From Flavobacteriaceae bacterium (GTDB taxonomy: Bacteria; Bacteroidota; Bacteroidia; Flavobacteriales; Flavobacteriaceae), in the NCBI GenBank assembly GCA_013003145.1, contig JABDLH010000024.1, positions 1-7,209 on the forward strand: 7,209 bases of DNA. The letters are read 5' to 3'. Position numbers and translations under genes: made by a program. This document shows positions 1 to 5,763 of the stretch, piece after piece. A model generated the notes under the pieces. The model searched no databases and had not been told where the DNA came from. It was given only the letters and a program-made list of their open reading frames with translations. Numbering within the stretch: the stretch's first letter is position 1; the number at the start of each line of letters is the position of its first letter.

Positions 1-613
1 GATCAAGATCGGCCCATTTACCTATCCCTGCAACACGGGCAGATAAAACCACGGCTTTGGCGGTAATTCCTGCTTCAGAGGCGCCGGAGCGAATAAACTG
101 GCTGGCCTGGGCAACACTTTCTCCATAGACCAGTTTGGGTGTAAGCTGCTCGTAAATTCCGACTTGTTCTAATACTTCTATTGCCGCTCTTCCGTAAGGG
201 GCGGTGAGCGGGTTGGCTATGGCAATATGACGGATACCTGGATCCAAAAGTGCTTCCAGTGAGGGTTCTATCCCCGGTCGGTTAGTCCAGATGACTAAGG
301 TGCCATATGCATAGACCCGTGGTTCACCGGCTAAAAGATCTAACTTTTCCAGTTCACGGGGGTAACGCATATCTGCTGAGACAAGTAAATCATAAGGGGC
401 TCCTTCACGTATCTGTGCTGTCAGCTTTCCGGAGGAACCAATGATAACTTCACAGTCAATTCCCGATTCCCTGGAATAGGCTCTCACCAGGTCTTCCATC
501 GCATACTGCATATTGGCAGCAGTGGCGATCCTCAGCTTCTGCTGCGGTTTCCGGCAGGCCGAGCACAACAATAGTAAGCAACAGAGTATTGGAAATATAG
601 GCCGGGAATGCAT
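1..613 (-). CDS. modA: Molybdate ABC transporter substrate-binding lipoprotein ModA (partial, C-terminus outside window)
   Basis: This is the extracytoplasmic binding protein of a molybdate (possibly tungstate) ABC importer. It delivers the oxyanion to the ModB permease and ModC ATPase, ultimately for molybdenum cofactor. The frame is open from the ATG at 613 to the window edge, giving 204 residues; ModA proteins are about 230-260 aa, so roughly 30-50 residues are missing. Residues 1-20 are a short lipoprotein signal (hydrophobic stretch I9-L16, then CSAC with lipidation Cys20; a Cys at -3 is not classical). Family signatures follow: IATAANMQYAMEDL (29-42), GSSGKLTAQIREGAPYDLLV (59-78) with the oxyanion-loop serines S60/S61, SADMRYP (79-85), IANPLTAPYGRAAIEVLE (132-149), and VAQASQFIRSGASEAGI (167-183). 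No upstream promoter is evident. It starts 47 bp after the alkB stop, so co-transcription with ada-alkB is possible. Binding of another oxyanion cannot be excluded from sequence; modB and modC are not visible here. Confidence 0.9.
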   Translation of the reverse strand, partial: MHSRPIFPILCCLLLLCSACRKPQQKLRIATAANMQYAMEDLVRAYSRESGIDCEVIIGSSGKLTAQIREGAPYDLLVSADMRYPRELEKLDLLAGEPRVYAYGTLVIWTNRPGIEPSLEALLDPGIRHIAIANPLTAPYGRAAIEVLEQVGIYEQLTPKLVYGESVAQASQFIRSGASEAGITAKAVVLSARVAGIGKWADLD

Positions 614-660
614 ATCGCTAATTTATAGAAATCCGGCAAGTTATAATGTTTTCATCGGGA

Positions 661-1263
661 TTAAGCGATAGTCCGGAAGGTAAGGTTGATCCTGGGTTCG
701 GTTATACGCTTGCTCGGGGGTAGTCGGTGCAACCAATGTTGCTGGGTGGTTCCTTTCATCAGCAGCAAGCTTCCCGGTTCCAGGAATACAGATACTTTTT
801 CATGGGTTTCCCTATGTTTAAAGACAAAATTCCTACCTGCTCCAAAACTCATCGAGGCTATAGTGCCCTGCTTGCGCAATTCTTTTTCGTTGTCACTGTG
901 CCACCCCATTCCTTCCACACCACTGTGGTAAAGGTTGAGTAAACAAGAATTAAATGTTGCCCCGCTTTCCAGTTCTGCGATTCGTTTTAATTCTTCTAAC
1001 ACCGGTATCCAGGGAAGGGCTTTTTTAGTAGTATGGCTGTAGGTATACGTAAAAGGTTCAGAGCCGTACCAGGCAACCTTTCTTTTAGTTACAATGCGCT
1101 TCCCAAACATTATTAGTTCATCGTGTTCCCAGCTTATCCCGCTCAGTAGGGCTTCCATGTATCGGGAAGCAGTACTTAAACTCATCAACGGACCGTGGTA
1201 ATGCACCAGCCCATCAAAAGGTAAAAGGTTTTCAGATGATGTAAATGTCTTTTCTTGGTTCAT
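661..1263 (-). CDS. alkB: AlkB-family Fe(II)/2-oxoglutarate-dependent DNA dealkylase
   Basis: A 200-aa cytoplasmic dioxygenase expected to repair 1-methyladenine and 3-methylcytosine in DNA by oxidative demethylation, using Fe(II), O2 and 2-oxoglutarate. The iron ligands appear as H122 and D124 in GWHSDNEKEL and H179 in HWLHRLPPS. The 2-oxoglutarate-binding arginines are R191 and R197 in RINLTFR, spaced from H179 as in the ALKBH2/AlkB family. The segment FTYTYSHTTKKALPWIPVLE (71-90) matches the substrate-lid and beta-hairpin region of ALKBH2-like enzymes better than that of E. coli AlkB, and the length fits this compact class. The ATG at 1263 lies 11 bp after the ada stop codon with no intervening promoter, so the gene is translated from the ada transcript. 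No strong Shine-Dalgarno is seen, as is common in Bacteroidota. All key residues are present, so it should be active. RNA versus DNA preference cannot be told from sequence. Confidence 0.93.
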   Translation of the reverse strand: MNQEKTFTSSENLLPFDGLVHYHGPLMSLSTASRYMEALLSGISWEHDELIMFGKRIVTKRKVAWYGSEPFTYTYSHTTKKALPWIPVLEELKRIAELESGATFNSCLLNLYHSGVEGMGWHSDNEKELRKQGTIASMSFGAGRNFVFKHRETHEKVSVFLEPGSLLLMKGTTQQHWLHRLPPSKRITEPRINLTFRTIA

Positions 1264-1274
1264 ATCAATCGTAA

Positions 1275-2117
1275 TTACTCAGACAACCTGGAGGCTTCCC
1301 ATCCTAATATAGCCGATTTGCGATTTACGCCCCAGCGATAACCTCCGAGTGCCCCGCTGGATTGAATAACCCGGTGGCAGGGAATGAGGAACCCTACAGG
1401 ATTACTGCCTATGGCAGTTCCCACAGCCCTTGATGCCTTTGGCATCTCTATCTCCGCTGCGATCTGTCCGTATGTTTTTACTCTACCCTCCGGGATTCGC
1501 AACAGTGCCTGCCAGACTTTTAGTTGAAAGGGTGTTCCCTTTAAATGGAGCGCTAAGGGTTCTTCAGAGTTCGGATCTGCCTGGAAGCGCCTCAAAGCTT
1601 CCAGGTGGATGGGTTCCGCTTTCTTCTCGAGCATTGCCTTAGGAAAAGATCCTTGTAATTTGGCCAAGGCCTTCTCTTCATCTTCAGTGAACAATACCTG
1701 GCAGATTCCTTTATCGGTAGATGCAATCAGGACTTTCCCGAAAACAGAATCGTAGAACTCGTAATGTATTTCCAGGTTTAAACCGCCCTTCCTGTATTCT
1801 CCCGGTGTCATTCCTTCTATGTTCAGAAACAGATCGTGCAACCTGCCGGTACCCGAAAGCCCGGTCTTTTCCGCGGTGTCAAATAAGCTTAGTTTCTGTT
1901 CACCTAAAAGATTTTTGGCATATTCCAGGCTGAGGAATTGTATGAATTTCTTGGGACTCACTCCGGCCCAGTTGGTAAAGAGTCGCTGGAAGTGGGCAGG
2001 ACTGAGGTGTACCTGTTCGGCAATGTCGTCCAGGGTTGGTTGTTCCCGGAAATGCTTCCTGATGTATTCAATTGCTTTTTCTATCCGTTGGTAATCCAGC
2101 ACCTCTTGCTTTTCCAT
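1275..2117 (-). CDS. ada: Ada-like bifunctional AraC-family regulator / methylated-DNA-protein-cysteine methyltransferase without the N-terminal sensor domain
   Basis: A suicide repair protein that transfers alkyl groups from O6-alkylguanine (and O4-alkylthymine) in DNA to its own cysteine, fused to an AraC-type DNA-binding domain. With the start at 2117 it has 280 residues. Residues 11-110 are the AraC module with two helix-turn-helix motifs (LDDIAEQVHLSPAHFQRLF, then FDTAEKTGLSGTGRLHDLF and GMTPGEYRK). Residues about 116-276 are the methyltransferase: FQLKVWQALLRIPEGRVKTY, SRAVGTAIGSNP with arginine finger R230 and N239, acceptor C247 in IPCHRVI, and GYRWGVNRKSAIL. The frame is open further upstream to an ATG at 2234, but that extension is a hydrophobic translation of the intergenic region that would span the probable promoter, so the ATG at 2117 is preferred. 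The zinc-binding methylphosphotriester domain found at the N-terminus of E. coli Ada is absent. alkB follows 11 bp downstream. The family call is firm; regulation of its own operon is inferred from E. coli Ada. Confidence 0.93.
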   Translation of the reverse strand: MEKQEVLDYQRIEKAIEYIRKHFREQPTLDDIAEQVHLSPAHFQRLFTNWAGVSPKKFIQFLSLEYAKNLLGEQKLSLFDTAEKTGLSGTGRLHDLFLNIEGMTPGEYRKGGLNLEIHYEFYDSVFGKVLIASTDKGICQVLFTEDEEKALAKLQGSFPKAMLEKKAEPIHLEALRRFQADPNSEEPLALHLKGTPFQLKVWQALLRIPEGRVKTYGQIAAEIEMPKASRAVGTAIGSNPVGFLIPCHRVIQSSGALGGYRWGVNRKSAILGWEASRLSE

Positions 2118-2127
2118 ATTCTGATCT

Positions 2128-2142
2128 CTTTGGTTTACAAAG
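2128..2142. repeat. 5-bp inverted repeat overlapping the ada promoter (possible operator)
   Basis: CTTTG and CAAAG form perfect 5-bp arms around a 5-bp centre (GTTTA on the plus strand), at 2128-2132 and 2138-2142. The right arm is part of the -7 element and the left arm would fall near the transcription start. The position suits an operator, but the arms are short and could be chance. Confidence 0.25.
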
Positions 2143-2145
2143 ATA
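2138..2145 (-). promoter_or_regulatory. Putative Bacteroidota -7 element of the ada-alkB operon
   Basis: Read on the minus strand the site is TATCTTTG, an exact match to the Bacteroidota -7 consensus TAnnTTTG. It lies 20 bp upstream of the ada ATG at 2117, leaving a short leader. No clear TTG is present at the expected -33 position; the upstream region is pyrimidine-rich (TTTTTTCTG). A weak -33 would suit a gene that needs an activator such as Ada itself, but that is inference. Confidence 0.45.
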
Positions 2146-2244
2146 TAGTGCAGAAGAAACAGAAAAAACCCGAATAATGCGGAATTATAATGTAGCGCAG
2201 GGAAAAAAAGTATTAAGGGAAACCCTAAAGGCAATAAGCTGCCG

Positions 2245-2772
2245 CTAGCTTTGGGCCAATCCTCGGTTATTTAGATCCCGGACCAATTCCCGGGCCTCGA
2301 GCTGGAGTTCTACCCTGTCCATAACGATCCTGGAAAGCTGTATGAGCATGGAGGATTCCTTACCGTTCAGTCTCCTGGGTTTGGCATCAATGATCACAAA
2401 GTTACCAAGACGGAATCGATCTCTGGTGATCAGCGGAGCAGCTGCATAGAACTGCAGGCCCAGTGCGCCGGTAACTAAGGGATTGGTCAAAGTCCTGGGA
2501 TCCTTCCGTGCATTTTCGACAATGTAAACGTCGTCAGACAAAATAGCAGAGCTGCACAATCCCGGTTCTTTAGGAATTTCATCAATATCCAGGCCGTAGG
2601 AAGACTTAAACCAGATCCGGTCTGTATCCACTAAAGAAATTATTGCAATGGGTACGTCAAAGATCTTTACAGCGAGTGATGTGATCTCATCAAAGCTTCC
2701 ATCCTGGGGTGTGTCCAGTATTTGGTATTTATGAAGATTTTCCAAACGTTTAATCTCTAACGAATTTTCCAT
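2245..2772 (-). CDS. Stand-alone GAF-domain protein (putative small-molecule sensor)
   Basis: A 175-aa soluble protein consisting almost wholly of one GAF domain. Residues 5-32 (EIKRLENLHKYQILDTPQDG, then FDEIT) form the characteristic N-terminal helix and linker of the GAF domains usually found at the head of histidine kinases and diguanylate cyclases. PIAIISLVDTDRIWFKSSYG (41-60), the LCSSAI region (72-77), NPLVTGALGLQFYAAAPL (97-114) and LGNFVIIDAKPRRL (122-135) complete the fold. Where many relatives have a cysteine in this last motif (LCVID), this protein has FVIID. After the domain only a helical tail of about 35 residues follows, with no kinase, GGDEF or DNA-binding module and no transmembrane segment. 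The stop is TAG at 2245-2247. ada begins 127 bp downstream behind its own probable promoter, so the two are probably not one unit. The ligand and partner are unknown. Confidence 0.85.
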   Translation of the reverse strand: MENSLEIKRLENLHKYQILDTPQDGSFDEITSLAVKIFDVPIAIISLVDTDRIWFKSSYGLDIDEIPKEPGLCSSAILSDDVYIVENARKDPRTLTNPLVTGALGLQFYAAAPLITRDRFRLGNFVIIDAKPRRLNGKESSMLIQLSRIVMDRVELQLEARELVRDLNNRGLAQS

Positions 2773-2919
2773 ATCTCAATATACGCAATTAGCGCCTTGT
2801 TTAGTTTTTTGGCTATTCGAAAATAAGCGCAAATTGAATAAATTTATCTGTAATTGGCGTAAAATCGTTAAAATCCGATATCTGCCTCATTGGGTTGGTA
2901 TGCAAGGGATTGTCTGATC

Positions 2920-2947
2920 ATTAAACAAATCGGCATAGCTGTTTAAT
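2920..2947. repeat. 8-bp perfect inverted repeat upstream of the GAF gene
   Basis: ATTAAACA (2920-2927) and TGTTTAAT (2940-2947) are perfect inverted copies separated by 12 bp, so the arm centres are 20 bp apart, about two helical turns. This spacing would suit a dimeric regulator binding one face of DNA. It lies about 150 bp upstream of the GAF start. No protein is known to bind it; chance occurrence in AT-rich DNA is possible. Confidence 0.35.
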
Positions 2948-3048
2948 AACACCGTGCTAAAGTTAAGTTAAACCGGGCATTTTAGAGTCGTTTGCCAGGG
3001 ATGTTGTAGGCAGAAGTACCTGGAATATGGTAAAGTTTGATAGTACTT

Positions 3049-3081
3049 AAAATATAAAAGGTGGGCATTGTAGCCCACCTT
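3049..3081 (-). terminator. Rho-independent terminator of the M14 carboxypeptidase gene
   Basis: On the minus strand a perfect 9-bp stem AAGGTGGGC / GCCCACCTT (3073-3081 pairing with 3058-3066) closes a 6-nt loop and is followed by a T-rich tract (TTATATTTT). The hairpin begins 25 bp after the TAA stop of the carboxypeptidase gene. On the plus strand no T-run follows, so it acts for the minus strand only. Confidence 0.88.
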
Positions 3082-3096
3082 AATCAGTATCTGATT
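3082..3096. repeat. Small hairpin abutting the terminator
   Basis: AATCAG (3082-3087) and CTGATT (3091-3096) are perfect 6-bp arms around TAT. It sits directly next to the terminator stem with no spacer, between the stop codon and the terminator in the carboxypeptidase transcript. It may stabilise the mRNA 3' end or assist termination; the stem is weak. Confidence 0.4.
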
Positions 3097-3106
3097 TGTA
3101 CTTGTT

Positions 3107-5560
3107 TTAATTGACCATGAAAAGAGCATTGGCAAAGAATAACTTTCCATTTTCCCAGAAACCGCGGAAGAGGGGGTTATCAGCCATATAGATTATGTTC
3201 CCGCTGCCCTTAGACTGTACGCCGAAGATCAGGGTGTTCTCCCTGTTCTTCTGAGCCTGGCTCCCTGCGAAGCCGGCGACAGGTTTGGTCTCTTTATCCA
3301 TATATACTACAGTACCCTTATCCAGGTACTCAAAACGGTCATTACCGAGTTTCAGGGTATAGTAAGTGTCTCCGTAACCATAGGCCAGGGGATGGGTATT
3401 ATCTACTTTGGTTTTGAAAATGGCACCTGTAATGGCGTTCTTAATAGATTCTCTTTCCTGTTCCCCGTGCGGCTGAACAATTTTCTCCGTACTGTCCGCC
3501 TCTATTTTCCTGGATTTGATAGAGAATCCGGATTGATCACTTAAAGCACCCATGGCATTCCCCATTGCGATCAGGTTGCCACCCTGGGAAACCCAGGAAG
3601 ACAAGCGATCCCTGAGATCATCGTTTAACAATGATTCATACCCACGTCCGTCAGGCAGGATCAAAACGTCGTATTCATCCAGGTTCACCCGTTTCCAGTA
3701 ATCGGCATGCAGTACGGTAAGCGGATAATTCAATTGCTGTTCAAAGAAGTGCCATACCTCTCCAAACCTGAGGGTACTGGTGGGCTCTCCGCCTAATACA
3801 GCAACTTTTGGAGGGAGTATCAATTCTACGGAAGAGGATCCGAAATCTTTCCCGGAATCCACGAACCCGGTTGAAACCGCAGCCAATTCCTTATTGAATT
3901 GCTTAGCCGTTTCCTGGAGCTTGCTGATAAAATCTTTATGGTCGGCGTTATCGGCCCGGGTAAGGATCAGGCTACCGCGTTCATAATTTTTACCCTCAAG
4001 CCTGAATGGTTTTTGAGAATAGCGAACCTTTATTCCGTGTTGCAGCAAAGCGGCCAGGAAGCGGGCATCCTTCATGCTGTTCCAGTCGCTTACATAGGCA
4101 TAACTATCTGGGTTTAATTGGTTATTACTATGCTCTTGCATTTCATAGGTCGATGAAGACACTAATTTCTCTGATGCAATGGTTTCGAGCCCGTAGGCAT
4201 AGGGCAGGGACCAGGCTGTGATATCATAGGTAAGCGAATCACTGAGTTTTGCATTGGGTTCAAACAGCACTTTAACCAGGTTACCCTTGGTCTGGTCTGT
4301 CGATATCACCATGCTGGCAGCATTAGTCTTGGAGCTCCAGTTCTTTTGCTGCCTGTAATTGTAGCCGCTTACAGAGCTTCCGTCCCCGGAACCGTATTTG
4401 ATCTGGTGCTTGTCCAGGAGTTCGGCAAGTGCATCCAGCTGGTCACGATTCCCGCTTAAGACATAACTGTTATACTTATAATTCCTGTCCCTGTAGTATT
4501 TTTCAAAGGAGTCGTTCAGCAGGGCAGCATTTTTTGAAGCCACCTCTACGGTAGATAAACCGGTGGTCAAATGATGGGCTATCCTGTCCTTAAGGGTAAG
4601 GGTATCCCCTTCACGAGTAATTATTCCCAGGCCGGCACGGCCGCTTCCTCCTTGCTCGTAAGTCATCCCAATTGCACCATTATAAGTAGGGTAGGTATCC
4701 CCGTAGCTAGGGTATAGCAGATCAAATACTTCTTTGGTAAAATAGTACCAGCCATTGGCATCAAAATACTTAGCGTGGTTTTTACCAATGGTCTCCTGGA
4801 AATCTCGTTGAAAATCGGTGATCACTTCGTGGTAGGGTTCTGCAGCCGGGGCAAAGTAATACGGGGAATTAACTCCTTGCTCATGGAAGTCCACATGAAC
4901 ATGTGGCATCCATTCATTGTATTTTTTCAAACGTTGCTGGCTTTCCACCTGTGTAAGCCAGGCCCAGTCGCGGTTCAGGTCAAACATATAGTGGTTAGAC
5001 CTTCCCGACCACCATCCTTCATGATGTTCCACACTATTGGGGTCTACCTGGTTGGGCCTGTTCCTGTATTGTTTGTACCAGTTCACATAGCGATCCCTGC
5101 CGTCAGGATTTATTGCAGGATCCATGATCACAATCGTATTTTCCAGGTAAGCGCTTTTATCGGTGAGCAGATCGTATATGGTCTGCATAGAGGCCTCTGT
5201 ACTTACACTTTCATTACCGTGAACATTGTAGCTAAGCCACACGATGGCTTTTTCTGCTTCACTGCTTCCCTGAAGGCTTTTAAGGTGTTCTTCCCGGATA
5301 CTTTCCAGGTTTTGCATGTTGGATTCCGTGGATAGGTAGGCCAGTAATAGGGGTCTTCCTTCATAGGTGCGGCCATAGCTTTGCAGCTGTACCTGGCCTG
5401 GCCTGGACGTGGCTACATGTTGATAATAATCTTCTACCCTGTAATGCGGGGTAAATTCTGTTCCCAATTCATAGCCCAGGAATTCGGATGGGGATTTCAG
5501 ATCCTGTGAAAAAGCCAGGAACATCCAGAAGAATGAAAAAGTAAGCAATAGCTGCTTCAT
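3107..5560 (-). CDS. Secreted M14-family zinc carboxypeptidase with C-terminal glutamine-amidotransferase-like domain
   Basis: An 817-aa exported metallopeptidase expected to remove C-terminal residues from peptides in the periplasm or outside the cell. Residues 1-18 are a Sec signal peptide (hydrophobic core, cleavage likely after AFS, before Q19). The M14 domain covers about 35-345. Zinc ligands are H114 and E117 in NVHGNES and H226 in VDFHEQG. N196-R197 in DLNRDW correspond to the N144-R145 substrate-carboxylate pair of carboxypeptidase A, and the general base is E302 in MTYEQGGSG. About 345-580 is a less recognisable linker region. About 584-672 (KVAVLGGEP, DVLILPDGRGYESL, SWVSQGGNLIAMGNA) resembles a class I glutamine-amidotransferase fold. 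The whole protein contains no cysteine, so that domain cannot be a Cys-dependent amidotransferase. I see no obvious type IX secretion C-terminal signal. The gene stands alone, with its own promoter and terminator. Exact substrate specificity is unknown. Confidence 0.92.
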   Translation of the reverse strand: MKQLLLTFSFFWMFLAFSQDLKSPSEFLGYELGTEFTPHYRVEDYYQHVATSRPGQVQLQSYGRTYEGRPLLLAYLSTESNMQNLESIREEHLKSLQGSSEAEKAIVWLSYNVHGNESVSTEASMQTIYDLLTDKSAYLENTIVIMDPAINPDGRDRYVNWYKQYRNRPNQVDPNSVEHHEGWWSGRSNHYMFDLNRDWAWLTQVESQQRLKKYNEWMPHVHVDFHEQGVNSPYYFAPAAEPYHEVITDFQRDFQETIGKNHAKYFDANGWYYFTKEVFDLLYPSYGDTYPTYNGAIGMTYEQGGSGRAGLGIITREGDTLTLKDRIAHHLTTGLSTVEVASKNAALLNDSFEKYYRDRNYKYNSYVLSGNRDQLDALAELLDKHQIKYGSGDGSSVSGYNYRQQKNWSSKTNAASMVISTDQTKGNLVKVLFEPNAKLSDSLTYDITAWSLPYAYGLETIASEKLVSSSTYEMQEHSNNQLNPDSYAYVSDWNSMKDARFLAALLQHGIKVRYSQKPFRLEGKNYERGSLILTRADNADHKDFISKLQETAKQFNKELAAVSTGFVDSGKDFGSSSVELILPPKVAVLGGEPTSTLRFGEVWHFFEQQLNYPLTVLHADYWKRVNLDEYDVLILPDGRGYESLLNDDLRDRLSSWVSQGGNLIAMGNAMGALSDQSGFSIKSRKIEADSTEKIVQPHGEQERESIKNAITGAIFKTKVDNTHPLAYGYGDTYYTLKLGNDRFEYLDKGTVVYMDKETKPVAGFAGSQAQKNRENTLIFGVQSKGSGNIIYMADNPLFRGFWENGKLFFANALFMVN

Positions 5561-5592
5561 GTTATTTGCCGGTTATTAGGTTAGATAAGCTC

Positions 5593-5626
5593 CAAATCTA
5601 AACAATATTGAGCAAATGCACTACAA
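5593..5626 (-). promoter_or_regulatory. Putative Bacteroidota promoter of the carboxypeptidase gene
   Basis: On the minus strand TTG (5624-5626) and TAGATTTG (5593-5600) are separated by 23 bp. The -7 part matches TAnnTTTG exactly; the spacing is at the long end of what Bacteroidota promoters tolerate. The ATG lies 32 bp downstream of the -7 element. Confidence 0.5.
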
Positions 5627-5644
5627 TATTAATGAGACCAAAAA

Positions 5645-5693
5645 AGCCTTTGAGCACCATTTACAGAAGGATTGGACTTCTGCCGTAGGCTTC
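5645..5693. repeat. Nested inverted repeats in the divergent region
   Basis: An inner pair CAGAAG (5665-5670) and CTTCTG (5678-5683) encloses a 7-nt loop. An outer pair AAGCCT (5645-5650) and AGGCTT (5688-5693) flanks it, with an asymmetric internal loop of 14 and 4 nt. The arrangement could fold as RNA if transcription started upstream of it, or serve as protein-binding sites in DNA. No T-run follows either side, so it is not an intrinsic terminator. Confidence 0.3.
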
Positions 5694-5720
5694 CTATCTT
5701 AACGTATATTTAGGAAATGA

Positions 5721-5736
5721 AAGTTTCAGGAAACTT
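5721..5736. promoter_or_regulatory. 16-bp palindrome upstream of bshC (candidate operator)
   Basis: AAGTTTCAGGAAACTT consists of perfect 7-bp arms (5721-5727 and 5730-5736) around a 2-bp centre. It ends on the first base of a TATCTTTA sequence (5736-5743), a near match to the -7 consensus, and lies 27 bp before the bshC ATG. A second near match, TATATTTA, lies at 5705-5712. Either way the palindrome would sit across the core promoter or transcription start, as expected of a repressor site. No regulator is identified. Confidence 0.4.
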
Positions 5737-5743
5737 ATCTTTA
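5736..5743 (+). promoter_or_regulatory. Possible -7 element of bshC
   Basis: TATCTTTA matches seven of eight positions of the TAnnTTTG consensus and stands 20 bp before the ATG at 5764, the same distance as the ada element. No TTG is present at the expected -33 distance, so the call is weak. TATATTTA at 5705-5712 is an alternative with the same score. Confidence 0.25.
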
Positions 5744-5763
5744 CCAGCAATTAAGGCGCATTC

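Larger units (their letters stand above)
2773..3106. other. Intergenic region between the carboxypeptidase and GAF genes
   Basis: This 334-bp AT-rich stretch lies between two minus-strand genes. It holds the terminator of the carboxypeptidase gene (3049-3081), an adjacent small hairpin (3082-3096) and an 8-bp inverted repeat (2920-2947). The promoter of the GAF gene should lie at about 2780-2900, but no good TTG/TAnnTTTG pair is visible there. A 60-codon minus-strand frame at 2968-3150 overlaps the terminator and the carboxypeptidase 3' end and does not look like a real gene. No tRNA or riboswitch was recognised. Confidence 0.7.
5561..5763. other. Divergent intergenic region between the carboxypeptidase gene and bshC
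   Basis: 203 bp carrying the regulatory signals of two divergently transcribed genes: a carboxypeptidase promoter (5593-5626, minus), nested inverted repeats (5645-5693), and a 16-bp palindrome next to possible bshC -7 elements (5705-5712 and 5736-5743). No RNA gene or small coding region was recognised. Confidence 0.6.

Noticed and set aside
614..660. Promoter for modA in the alkB-modA gap (TTG and TAAATTAG on the minus strand)
   Set aside because: The -7 match is imperfect and the spacing is only 11 bp, far below the range for Bacteroidota promoters.
2118..2234. N-terminal extension of ada to the ATG at 2234 (39 more residues, hydrophobic)
   Set aside because: It translates the intergenic region and would span the probable -7 element at 2138-2145. 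The family alignment begins after the ATG at 2117, and the hydrophobic stretch makes no sense on a cytoplasmic DNA-binding protein.
2204..2243. Possible terminator of the GAF gene: 4-bp stems (GGCA/TGCC and AGGG/CCCT) before a run of seven T on the minus strand
   Set aside because: Both stems are only 4 bp and the T-run is 8 nt away from the nearer one; too weak to call.
2860..2880. Tandem-like TAAAATCGT and TAAAATCCG copies
   Set aside because: Only two short imperfect copies in AT-rich DNA; likely chance.
3014..3048. AAGTAC / GTACTT inverted pair near the terminator
   Set aside because: The arms are 6 bp with a self-complementary core and a 23-nt spacer; expected by chance.
2968..3150. 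60-codon minus-strand frame overlapping the carboxypeptidase 3' end
   Set aside because: It overlaps the conserved C-terminus in another frame, runs through the terminator hairpin, and has no family resemblance.
4775..5335. 186-codon open frame on the plus strand
   Set aside because: It lies entirely antisense to the strongly supported M14 carboxypeptidase catalytic domain, and its product shows no recognisable domain.
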